This document shows, one piece after another, positions 36,002 to 43,612 of a stretch of 53,756 nucleotides of DNA. Numbering within the stretch: position 1 is the first letter of the stretch; the number at the start of each line of letters is the position of its first letter. The notes beneath the pieces are model-generated. The model had not been told where the DNA came from, ran no database searches, and was given only the letters and a program-made list of their open reading frames with translations. A program made the translations under genes and the position numbers. The stretch lies in the NCBI GenBank assembly GCA_937922795.1, contig CALAJK010000055.1, forward strand, positions 1 to 53,756, in the 5' to 3' direction. The DNA comes from an uncultured Anaerolineae bacterium. GTDB lineage: Bacteria; Chloroflexota; Anaerolineae; Aggregatilineales; Phototrophicaceae.

Positions 36002-36927
36002 ACGCGCCGACTGGGCTAGGGGCGTTGGTGAGCCTGCTGATCTTCCCCGGCGGTTTATTCGTCTTGGCGAACGGCCTAGTTTTTGAGTGGATTGATCGCA
36101 AGCTGATCGCGCGCTTACAGAACCGTATTGGTCCGCGCTGGTACCAGCCGCTCGCTGATATCATCAAGCTGCTGGCGAAAGAAGAGGTTGTGCCAGAACG
36201 CGCCGATCCGCGCCTCTTTTTTGCGCTGCCGATCGTGGCGCTGGCGGGTGTCTTGACGGCGGCGCTCTATCTGCCAATTGCCGGCAGGTTTGTGTTCAGT
36301 TTTCCGGGCGATCTGATTGTCACGGTGTATATGCTCAGCTTGCTGACGTTGTGCACCGGGCTGGCGGGAGCTAATACGCGCAATCGCTTTGCTCTGGTGG
36401 GCGCGACGCGAACGCTCACCCAGCTATTTTCATATGAAGTGCCCTTTTTTCTGGCGATGCTCGGGCCGGCGGCAGTGGCCGGAAGCTGGCAGATCGCCGA
36501 CATCATGGCGCATAACAGCCAGCAGTGGCTGCTGTTCATCCAACCAATCGGTTTTGTGGTGGCGTTGATCGGCCTGATGGGCAAATTGGAGATGCGGCCG
36601 TTCGATGCGCCAGAGGCGGAGACCGAGATCGTGGCTGGCGCTTTGACAGAGTACAGCGGCCGCGGTCTGGCGCTGTTCTATCTGGGACGAAACGTCGAGT
36701 TAATCGGCGGCTTGACGCTGGTCGCCACGTTCTATCTCGGCGGCATTCACAATGTGCTGGATTATTTTCTGAAGACGGGCGCGCTGCTGATCGTCCTAGC
36801 CTCTTTGCAGACGCTGATGACTCGGCTGCGAATTGACCAGACGGTAGGTTTGTGGTGGCGTGTGGGCGCGCTGCTGGCACTGGCTCAGTGGCTTGTCTTG
36901 ATCGTGATAGGGGAGGTGGCGCTGTGA
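35998..36927 (+). CDS. Group 4 hydrogenase membrane anchor subunit (NuoH/HycD-like)
   Basis: The 309-residue, about eight-helix protein joins the peripheral and membrane arms. It has the NuoH signatures EWIDRKLIARLQNRIGPRWY near the N-terminus, LLAKEEVVPERAD, and the acidic FDAPEAETEIVAGALTEYSG loop (about 212-231). GTG is the start, overlapping the upstream TGA, with GGAGG 5 bases before it. The longer frame upstream lies inside the large-subunit gene and is not supported. Confidence 0.9.
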   Translation: MNAPTGLGALVSLLIFPGGLFVLANGLVFEWIDRKLIARLQNRIGPRWYQPLADIIKLLAKEEVVPERADPRLFFALPIVALAGVLTAALYLPIAGRFVFSFPGDLIVTVYMLSLLTLCTGLAGANTRNRFALVGATRTLTQLFSYEVPFFLAMLGPAAVAGSWQIADIMAHNSQQWLLFIQPIGFVVALIGLMGKLEMRPFDAPEAETEIVAGALTEYSGRGLALFYLGRNVELIGGLTLVATFYLGGIHNVLDYFLKTGALLIVLASLQTLMTRLRIDQTVGLWWRVGALLALAQWLVLIVIGEVAL

Positions 36928-37349
36928 AGATTGGGAGCATGCTGGTGGATATTCTGCGCTCGTTGGTTCATCCCCCGGCGACCCAAATCTATCCGTCTGA
37001 ACGACGACCAGCGCCTGACCGGCTGCGCGGCAAGCTGCATTGGAACCCGGCGCAGTGTGTAGGCTGCGGTTTGTGTTCGAAAGACTGCCCGGCAGATGCG
37101 ATCGAGATCATCACGGTTGACAAGCAAAACAAACGTTTTGTCATGCGCTATCATGCTGACCGGTGTACCTACTGTGCCCAGTGTGTGAAGAGCTGTCGAT
37201 TTAACTGCCTGCAAATGTCTCCAGAAGATTGGGAGCTGGCGGCAACCAACAAGCAGGCGTTCACTGTGTACTACGGAGATGAGCATGACTTGCAGCGCCT
37301 TGTGGAGAGAAATACTCAGCCGGATGCTGAACCGGCTAAAACCGGTTGA
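36924..37349 (+). CDS. Group 4 hydrogenase 2[4Fe-4S] subunit (NuoI/HycF-like)
   Basis: The 141-residue protein has two ferredoxin motifs, CVGCGLCSKDCP and CTYCAQCVKSC; the second is followed by Arg-Phe rather than the usual Pro. It should pass electrons from ferredoxin to the small subunit. A GTG start overlaps the NuoH-like stop (GTGA) with GGAGG 7 bases upstream. Confidence 0.9.
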   Translation: MKIGSMLVDILRSLVHPPATQIYPSERRPAPDRLRGKLHWNPAQCVGCGLCSKDCPADAIEIITVDKQNKRFVMRYHADRCTYCAQCVKSCRFNCLQMSPEDWELAATNKQAFTVYYGDEHDLQRLVERNTQPDAEPAKTG

Positions 37350-37815
37350 GCGCCCATGCCGGATCGCCGTGATCGGGGTCGGGCAGGAGCTTTGCGGCGA
37401 TGATGCGGTTGGGGTGTGGATCGCGCGCCAGTTGCGAGACTGTGGGTTGCGCAGCGATGATCTGCTGGTGATCGAAGGCGGCGTCGCGCCAGAGAACGCT
37501 GCCAGTGGTTTGCGCCGATTCCAGCCCGATCTGGTCGTGTTGATTGATGCTGGGTGGCTGAATCTGTCTCCAGGGCAAGCGCGCCTGATCGTTCCCGAAG
37601 AAGCGTCTCAGTCGACGGCGACTACCCATACCGTATCGCTGGCCGTGCTGGCGGAGTATCTCCGAATTGAGATGGGCTGCGAAGTCGTCGTGTTGGGCGT
37701 TCAGGTAGAACAGGTTGAGTTCGGCGCGCCAATGTCTGGTAACGTGAGAGCCGGAGCGGGGGCGATCGTCAGCGACCTGGCGCGGCTGCTGTCGGCCTGC
37801 CAACAGCCTGCTTGA
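37324..37815 (+). CDS. NiFe hydrogenase maturation protease (HycI-like), group 4 operon
   Basis: The 163-residue endopeptidase shows IAVIGVGQELCGDDAVGVW, the LIDAGWLNL strand with the second metal-site Asp, and a His in ATTHTVSL. Its likely client is the group 4 large subunit with the 32-residue tail. It overlaps the ferredoxin-subunit gene by 26 bp; an in-frame ATG 15 codons upstream is an alternative start. Its last codons overlap the -35 hexamer of the downstream fadR promoter, so there is no room for a terminator. Confidence 0.85.
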   Translation: MLNRLKPVERPCRIAVIGVGQELCGDDAVGVWIARQLRDCGLRSDDLLVIEGGVAPENAASGLRRFQPDLVVLIDAGWLNLSPGQARLIVPEEASQSTATTHTVSLAVLAEYLRIEMGCEVVVLGVQVEQVEFGAPMSGNVRAGAGAIVSDLARLLSACQQPA

Positions 37816-37840
37816 CGCCGCCTCTGATTCGTGTTTTAAT
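37812..37840 (+). promoter_or_regulatory. Sigma70-type promoter of the fadR operon
   Basis: TTGACG (37812-37817) and TTTAAT (37835-37840) are separated by 17 bases. Transcription should begin near 37847, at the first base of the adjacent operator. The -35 hexamer overlaps the stop codon of the upstream protease gene. Confidence 0.7.
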
Positions 37841-37846
37841 GTGCTT

Positions 37847-37863
37847 AACTGGTCAGACCACTG
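37847..37863. promoter_or_regulatory. FadR operator 1
   Basis: The 17-base site AACTGGTCAGACCACTG agrees with the E. coli FadR consensus AGCTGGTCCGAYMTGTT at most defined positions and contains the perfect inverted repeat TGGTC-A-GACCA (37850-37860). It lies at the predicted transcript start, a position suited to repression of the operon by its own first gene product. Confidence 0.7.
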
Positions 37864-37875
37864 ACCAGTGGTCAG
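37861..37875. promoter_or_regulatory. FadR-like operator 2
   Basis: CTGACCA-G-TGGTCAG is a perfect 7-base inverted repeat whose centre is 13 bp from that of operator 1. It uses the same GACCA/TGGTC half-sites in the opposite arrangement. It lies in the untranslated leader, 16 bp before the fadR start. Confidence 0.6.
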
Positions 37876-37890
37876 AATTGAGGCAGATGG

Positions 37891-38592
37891 ATGTTCGCGA
37901 TGTCGCCAACTCGCCCGATCGATCACGCAGAAAGCCAGCTCATCGCTGCGATCATAGAAGGCAAGTTTGCCTCTGGCTCAATGCTGCCCGCCGAGCGTGA
38001 ACTGGCGGCCCAATTAGGGGTGACCCGGCCGACGCTGCGCGAGGCGCTGCGGCGGCTGGAGCGCGATGGCTGGATCACGATTCATCAAGGCAAACCGACG
38101 CGCGTCAATGATTTCTGGTGGGAGGGCGGACTCAATGTCTTGAGCGGCATTGTGCGCCACAGCCGCAGACTTCCGCCGGAATTTGTGCCTAACTTGCTGC
38201 GTGTGCGCGCAGATCTGGCTCCATCCTACACACGGCTGGCGGTTGAGCATGCGCCGCAAACAGTGATAACGCTGCTCAACGCGCGCGATGTCCTGGACAG
38301 CGTTCCGCAGCATTGGGCGCATTTTGATTGGACGCTGCAGCGAACGTTGGCCATCGCTTCCGGCAACCCTGTTTACGCGCTCATCCTCAACAGCTTTTCA
38401 GAGTTCTACGAAAAGTTGGCCCAGATCTACTTTTCGATTGAGCCGGCGCGCGCCAGCTCGGCGCACTATTACGAGCAGCTATACCAGGCGGCGCTGGCCG
38501 ATGATCCTGCGGCAGCGGCGGACTGTACGCGCCGGGTCATGCGCGAGAGCGTGGAGTTGTGGCTTCAGGCGGCGTCATCAGCCGAAGACTAG
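37891..38592 (+). CDS. fadR: FadR-type acyl-CoA-responsive transcription regulator (GntR family)
   Basis: The 233-residue protein resembles E. coli FadR over its full length. The winged helix (about 10-72) has PAERELAAQLGVTRPTLRE and the wing HQGKPTRVNDFW; the C-terminal domain has ASGNPVYALILNS. Of the E. coli residues implicated in acyl-CoA binding (Gly216, Ser219, Trp223), Ser220 and Trp224 are conserved here and Met217 replaces the Gly. GAGG lies 7 bases before the ATG. It probably represses its own operon, released by long-chain acyl-CoA (inference from the family and from the operators). Confidence 0.85.
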   Translation: MFAMSPTRPIDHAESQLIAAIIEGKFASGSMLPAERELAAQLGVTRPTLREALRRLERDGWITIHQGKPTRVNDFWWEGGLNVLSGIVRHSRRLPPEFVPNLLRVRADLAPSYTRLAVEHAPQTVITLLNARDVLDSVPQHWAHFDWTLQRTLAIASGNPVYALILNSFSEFYEKLAQIYFSIEPARASSAHYYEQLYQAALADDPAAAADCTRRVMRESVELWLQAASSAED

Positions 38593-38614
38593 TGGGTGTA
38601 CTGCGGAGGTTGTG

Positions 38615-40207
38615 ATGCGACGCTGGAATGGATGGGGCGACGATGCTGTAGACTATAAACTGCCGAGCAGCGCGCTTGCCTTTCTGCGGGAGCGCATTGG
38701 TCATCCTCAGTCGCCCGTTGATGCGACGCTGGAGGCGGTCATCAGCGGGATTGTCCCTTCTCGCCTGCCGAGCCATCCCTTGATGCGGCAAGATGCTGAG
38801 TGCCGGCTGCGCCACGCCCGCGGCCAAAGTTTCCCCGACTGGGTGGCGCTGCGAAGCGGTCAGATCGACGCACTGCCCGATGGGGTTATCTATCCATCGA
38901 GCGTTGAAGATGTGCGCCTCGCGCTGGAATATGCCAAGCGTGTCGGCGCAAAGGTGATCCCTTACGGGGGCGGCACGAGCGTCGTGGGCCATATCAACCC
39001 GCTCTCGATTGATGCGCCTACAGTGACAGTAGATCTGAGCCGGATGAGCTGGCTTGTACGGCTGGATGAGACGAGCTTGATGGCTACATTCGGCGCAGGC
39101 GTTCGCGGCCCGGATCTGGAAGCCCAGCTCAGGGCGCGTGGATACACGCTGGGACATTTCCCACAATCGTTTGAGTATTCAACGCTCGGCGGCTGGATTG
39201 CGACGCGATCCAGCGGGCAGCAGTCTCTGCATTACGGGCGGATCGAAGGTCTGTTGGTGGGGCTGGAAGCCGAAACGCCGTCCGGCCGTCTGGTCATCCC
39301 GAACATGCCTGCGTCGGCGGCCGGGCCGAACTTGCGCGAGCTGGTGTTAGGCTCGGAGGGGCGAGCGGGCATCATCACCCAAGCGACCGTGCGCATATCC
39401 CGCCTGCCTGAGCACGAGAGTTTTCACGCCATTTTCTTCCCAGAATTTGATGCGGGCATGGCGGCCGTGCGCAGCCTGGCACAGGCCAGACTGCCGCTGT
39501 CCATGCTTCGATTGAGCACGGCGGCGGAGACCGAGACGACGCTCATGCTGACCGGTCACCGTTCGTTGGTCAGCGCGCTAGAGCGGTGGCTCAAATTGAG
39601 AGGCATCGGCGATCAGAAAGCGATGCTGCTGCTCGGTTACACCGGGCTGAACGCTCTGGCAAGGCCTACTCTGCGCGCCGCATTTCACATCGCTCGGCAG
39701 CACGGGGGTGTGCGCGCGCCGTCGGTATTGGGCAGGCAGTGGCGGAAGTCGCGTTTTCGCACGCCCTATTTGCGCAATACGCTGTGGGAATTGGGGTATG
39801 GCGTCGACACGTTGGAAACTGCCACATCCTGGGCGAATACACCAGCGATGATCGCGGCGATTGAGGCTGGGCTGCGCAGCGCGCTGGCCGAGACTGAAGA
39901 GCAGGTGCACGTCTTCACCCATCTCTCGCATGTGTATCCTCATGGCTCCAGCATTTACACCACCTATATTTTTCGCCTGGCTCGCGATCGAGATGAAACG
40001 CTCCACCGTTGGACCAGGCTCAAACGAGCGGCCAGCGACGCGATCGTTCAGCAGGGCGGCACGATCAGCCATCAGCACGGGGTCGGGGTTGACCATTTGC
40101 CCTATCTAGAAGCTGAGAAGGGCGCATTGGGGCTGGCGATGCTGCGACAAATGCTGGCGAACTTAGATCCGGATGGGCTTATGAACCCAGGCAAATTGTT
40201 GAGTTGA
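38615..40207 (+). CDS. FAD-binding oxidase, alkyl-dihydroxyacetonephosphate synthase-like
   Basis: The 530-residue flavoprotein has the VAO/PCMH FAD fold (VIPYGGGTSVVGH) and a block very like human AGPS: LGHFPQSFEYSTLGGWIATR, then GSEGRAGIITQATVRI. The C-terminal catalytic His cluster reads SHQHGVG (His486, Gln487, His488), where AGPS has three His. AGPS swaps the acyl chain of acyl-DHAP for a fatty alcohol, the first ether-lipid step. GGAGG is 5 bases before the ATG. The frame extends upstream inside fadR without similarity. A related lactate/glycolate-type oxidase is the alternative. Confidence 0.75.
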   Translation: MRRWNGWGDDAVDYKLPSSALAFLRERIGHPQSPVDATLEAVISGIVPSRLPSHPLMRQDAECRLRHARGQSFPDWVALRSGQIDALPDGVIYPSSVEDVRLALEYAKRVGAKVIPYGGGTSVVGHINPLSIDAPTVTVDLSRMSWLVRLDETSLMATFGAGVRGPDLEAQLRARGYTLGHFPQSFEYSTLGGWIATRSSGQQSLHYGRIEGLLVGLEAETPSGRLVIPNMPASAAGPNLRELVLGSEGRAGIITQATVRISRLPEHESFHAIFFPEFDAGMAAVRSLAQARLPLSMLRLSTAAETETTLMLTGHRSLVSALERWLKLRGIGDQKAMLLLGYTGLNALARPTLRAAFHIARQHGGVRAPSVLGRQWRKSRFRTPYLRNTLWELGYGVDTLETATSWANTPAMIAAIEAGLRSALAETEEQVHVFTHLSHVYPHGSSIYTTYIFRLARDRDETLHRWTRLKRAASDAIVQQGGTISHQHGVGVDHLPYLEAEKGALGLAMLRQMLANLDPDGLMNPGKLLS

Positions 40208-40222
40208 GTTGAAAGGTGTGAC

Positions 40223-41974
40223 ATGTGGTCTGAGGGCTGGCGAGATCGGCTGTGGTCACAGATCGATCAACTCTGGGATGTGCTGATAGTCGGTGGAGGG
40301 ATCACCGGGGCGGGAATCCTGCGCGAGGCTGCGCGCGCTGGCCTAAAGACGCTGCTGGTTGAGCGCCAGGATTTCGCTTGGGGAACTTCAAGCCGCTCAT
40401 CAAAACTGGTGCATGGCGGCATTCGGTACTTAGCGACCGGCCAGTTCAAGCTCACGCTCACGTCGGTGCGCGAGCGCGAGCAACTGCTGCAGACGGGTCC
40501 CGGTTTGATTGAGCCGCTGGGCTTTCTCATCGCAACCTATGAAGGCGATCGCCCTGGCCGGTTAGCGTACAGCGCGGCATTGGCTGTCTACGATTTGATG
40601 GCGTCACAGTGGTCGCACCGACATTACGGCCGCGATGACTTTCGCATTTTCGCGCCTCATGTGGTAGAGAAGCGTTTGACCGGCGGCTTCCGCTATGAGG
40701 ATGCCCAGACCGATGATGCGCGGTTGGTGCTGCGGGTCATCCGCGAAGCAGTGGCTGACGGCGGCGCTGCGCTCAACTATGCCGGCGTAGATGCCCTTTT
40801 GCGAGACGGAGGCAGCGTCGTAGGCGCGCGAGTCGTCGATCGTGTGAGCGGTCGCAGCGCCGACGTTCGTGCGCGCTTGGTCATCAACGCGACAGGGGCT
40901 TGGGCGGATCGTTTGAGGGGGCAAGTAGGGGCCGCGCCAGCGATACGGCCGCTGCGCGGCAGCCACCTAGTGTTCGCTGGTTGGCGGCTCCCAGTTGCGC
41001 AAGCGCTCGCTTTTGTCCATCCGGTTGATCGCCGGCCCATGTTCGCAGTTCCCTGGCAGGGGGTCACGCTGGTTGGAACTACCGACATTGATCACGGTGA
41101 CGATGTGGATCATGAGCCGCGCATCAGCCCTCAAGAAACAGCCTATCTCATGGCCGGGGTAGTTCATCAGTTCCCGTCTCTCAACCTCACCCTTGATGAT
41201 GTTGTATCGACATTCGCGGGCGTTCGTCCGGTCATCGGCACGGGCAAGAGCGATCCGTCCAAAGAGTCGCGCGAACATGTAGTCTGGGACGAAGCAGGTT
41301 TACTGACCGTCACCGGCGGTAAGCTGACGACTTTTCGCGCCATTGCGCTCGATGCGCTGCATGCAGCCAGTGACCGCCTGCCTGAACTGAGGAAGTTATC
41401 CGGGAAGGAACCGGTTCTGAAGTCCGTCCAACTAGAGCCGGGAATAGGGCAGGAGCTTGACGAAACCAGCCGCCGCCGCTTGTTGGGCCGCTATGGCACT
41501 GAGGCCGCGCAAGTCATACGAGCGGCGCAGCCCGGCGAGCTGACGACTATACCGGGGACGGAAACTTTGTGGGCAGAGCTTCGTTGGGCGGCGCGCGCTG
41601 AGGGCGTGGTGCATCTGGATGATTTGCTGCTGCGTCGGGTGAGGCTGGGCCTGCTGCTGCCGGAGGGCGCTGCTGCGCTGCTGCCGCGCTTTCGCCAGAT
41701 TTGTCAGGCCGAACTGGGATGGGATGATGCGCGTTGGGAGCTTGAGGAAGCTGCGTACCAAGATTTGTGGCACAGGCATTACAGCCTGCCTGATCGCGCT
41801 CTTATCCCCGATTATCGGGCGCTGCTTGAAAAGGCGCGGCAGCAAAATGGACAGCCGAGCCGCTGGCAGCGTAACTATGCTGTCGCTGTTGTGTTTCTGT
41901 GTGTGCTGTTAGGGGCTGTCGTCATGCGGGCGCGTCGGCGACTTGAACGCGCGTCGGCGTCGGTTCTAACTTGA
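40223..41974 (+). CDS. Glycerol-3-phosphate dehydrogenase (GlpD type) with C-terminal membrane helix
   Basis: The 583-residue flavoprotein has the GlpD N-terminus (VLIVGGGITGAGILREAARAG), the substrate-region block WGTSSRSSKLVHGGIRYL, LVGTTDIDHGDD and VTGGKLTTFRAIA. It interconverts glycerol 3-phosphate and dihydroxyacetone phosphate with reduction of quinone. The C-terminus has a single hydrophobic helix (about 551-568, AVAVVFLCVLLGAVVM) followed by Arg residues, which GlpD proteins normally lack. AAAGG precedes the ATG. It would supply or consume the DHAP backbone for the neighbouring AGPS-like enzyme (inference). Confidence 0.85.
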   Translation: MWSEGWRDRLWSQIDQLWDVLIVGGGITGAGILREAARAGLKTLLVERQDFAWGTSSRSSKLVHGGIRYLATGQFKLTLTSVREREQLLQTGPGLIEPLGFLIATYEGDRPGRLAYSAALAVYDLMASQWSHRHYGRDDFRIFAPHVVEKRLTGGFRYEDAQTDDARLVLRVIREAVADGGAALNYAGVDALLRDGGSVVGARVVDRVSGRSADVRARLVINATGAWADRLRGQVGAAPAIRPLRGSHLVFAGWRLPVAQALAFVHPVDRRPMFAVPWQGVTLVGTTDIDHGDDVDHEPRISPQETAYLMAGVVHQFPSLNLTLDDVVSTFAGVRPVIGTGKSDPSKESREHVVWDEAGLLTVTGGKLTTFRAIALDALHAASDRLPELRKLSGKEPVLKSVQLEPGIGQELDETSRRRLLGRYGTEAAQVIRAAQPGELTTIPGTETLWAELRWAARAEGVVHLDDLLLRRVRLGLLLPEGAAALLPRFRQICQAELGWDDARWELEEAAYQDLWHRHYSLPDRALIPDYRALLEKARQQNGQPSRWQRNYAVAVVFLCVLLGAVVMRARRRLERASASVLT

Positions 41975-42015
41975 CGGTGTGCGGCTCCTGAGTTCGCATA
42001 CTCAAGGGGCGATCT

Positions 42016-43605
42016 ATGGCCGAGGAATGCATCCTGGCGATCGATAACGGCACGCAAAGTGTGCGCGCCCTGCTGTTCGATTTGCGCGGCAATTTGGTTC
42101 AGAAAGCGCGCATACCAATTGAGCCCTATTTCTCTGAGCACCCAGGCTGGGCTGAACAGCATCCCTCCGTCTTTTGGGATGCCGTTTGTCAGGCGTGTCA
42201 GCAGCTGTGGCGGTTGCCTGGCGTTCAGAGGGCGGCCATTGCTGGAGTCACGCTGACCACTCAGCGCGGCACGGTCGTCAATGTCGACCGGAACGGCGCG
42301 CCGCTGCGTCCGGCGATCATTTGGTTAGATCAACGCCGCGCCGAAGGGCTGCCGCCGGTGGGTGGTTTATGGGGATTGGCTTTCTGGCTATCGCGAACGT
42401 CGGAGACCGTGGCCTATGTTCAGGCTGAAGCCGAGGCCAACTGGATACGCACCCATCAGCCTGATATCTGGTCGCGAACTTATAAATACCTGCTGCTGTC
42501 GGGCTATCTCACTTATCGGCTCACCGGCCGGTTTGTGGATTCGGTTGGCTGTCAGGTCGGCTATATTCCTTTCGACTACAAGCGGCTGCGGTGGGCTGGC
42601 CGTCGCGACTGGAAGTGGCAGGCGCTGCCCATGAGTCCTGAGCTGCTGCCCGAATTGGAGCCGCCTGGAGCTGTGCTCGGTCAGATCACACCGCAGGCGG
42701 CGGAAGCGACCGGAATCCCGGTCGGTTTGCCGGTGATCGCGGCAGCGGCTGACAAAGCTTGCGAAGTGATTGGGTCGGGCTGTATTGAGCCGCACGTAGG
42801 CTGTTTGAGCTATGGCACAACCGCTTCGATCAACACGACCCATAAGCGGTATATCGAAGTCATTCCGCTCATTCCGCCGTACCCATCCGCCATGCCAGGA
42901 GCCTACAGCCTCGAAATCCAGATTTATCGCGGTTATTGGATGGTGAGCTGGTTCAAACGCGAATTTGGCGAACGCGAAGTGCGTTTGGCTGAGGCCCGTG
43001 GGATTGAACCAGAAGTCTTATTTGACGGTCTGGTGCGAAGCGTTCCGCCAGGATCGGAAGGGTTGATTTTACAGCCTTACTGGACGCCCGGCATTCGCGT
43101 GCCTGGGCCTGAAGCACGGGGCGCTATCGTCGGATTCAGCGATGTGCATACGCGCGCGCACCTCTACAGGGCGATTCTGGAGGGATTGGCTTATGCGCTG
43201 CGAGAGGCCAAGGAGCGCATCGAGCAGCGCAGCGGCGTCCGCGTGACAGAACTGCGCATCTCTGGCGGCGGCTCGCAGAGCGATGCAGCGCTTCAATTGA
43301 CCGCAGATATTTTCGGGCTGCCGACCGCGCGCCCGCATGTTTACGAGACATCGGGTTTAGGTGCGGCGATTGACGCGGCAGTTGGCCTGCGGCTGCACGC
43401 AGATTTCAGCGCGGCGATCCGCGAGATGGTGAGACTAGGCGACGTCTTTGAGCCTGATGTTGGGACTCGGTCGATCTACGAGGATCTATATCAGGGTGTA
43501 TACAAGCGGCTTTATAGCCGTTTGCGACCCCTGTACGCCCATATGCGCCGTTCAACCGCTCAACTGGCCGACCGAGAGAAAGCTGGTCAGACCACACGCA
43601 AGTAG
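42016..43605 (+). CDS. FGGY-family kinase, glycerol-kinase-like
   Basis: The 529-residue protein has the FGGY phosphate motif [19 protein letters not shown], the Arg-containing [15 protein letters not shown] block, the region [14 protein letters not shown] around the catalytic Asp, and the ATP motif [19 protein letters not shown]. The substrate is uncertain; with a glycerol-3-phosphate dehydrogenase upstream, glycerol or a glyceryl ether is plausible. AAGGGG lies before the ATG. Its last codons contain a copy of the FadR operator core, and the stop is 7 bp from the convergent AlaX-like gene. Confidence 0.8.
   Translation: MAEECILAIDNGTQSVRALLFDLRGNLVQKARIPIEPYFSEHPGWAEQHPSVFWDAVCQACQQLWRLPGVQRAAIAGVTLTTQRGTVVNVDRNGAPLRPAIIWLDQRRAEGLPPVGGLWGLAFWLSRTSETVAYVQAEAEANWIRTHQPDIWSRTYKYLLLSGYLTYRLTGRFVDSVGCQVGYIPFDYKRLRWAGRRDWKWQALPMSPELLPELEPPGAVLGQITPQAAEATGIPVGLPVIAAAADKACEVIGSGCIEPHVGCLSYGTTASINTTHKRYIEVIPLIPPYPSAMPGAYSLEIQIYRGYWMVSWFKREFGEREVRLAEARGIEPEVLFDGLVRSVPPGSEGLILQPYWTPGIRVPGPEARGAIVGFSDVHTRAHLYRAILEGLAYALREAKERIEQRSGVRVTELRISGGGSQSDAALQLTADIFGLPTARPHVYETSGLGAAIDAAVGLRLHADFSAAIREMVRLGDVFEPDVGTRSIYEDLYQGVYKRLYSRLRPLYAHMRRSTAQLADREKAGQTTRK
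43583..43595. promoter_or_regulatory. FadR operator-like sequence at the operon end
   Basis: CTGGTCAGACCAC is identical over 13 bases to operator 1 upstream of fadR (37849-37861); with its flank it reads AGCTGGTCAGACCAC, matching the first eight bases of the E. coli consensus exactly. It lies in the final codons of the FGGY kinase gene, encoding Ala-Gly-Gln-Thr-Thr. Confidence 0.45.
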
Positions 43606-43612
43606 GCTGTGT

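Noticed and set aside
34805..37349. Reading the group 4 operon as NADH dehydrogenase (complex I)
   Set aside because: The large subunit keeps both CxxC motifs for nickel and a cleavable tail, a maturation protease follows, and no NADH-module genes are present.
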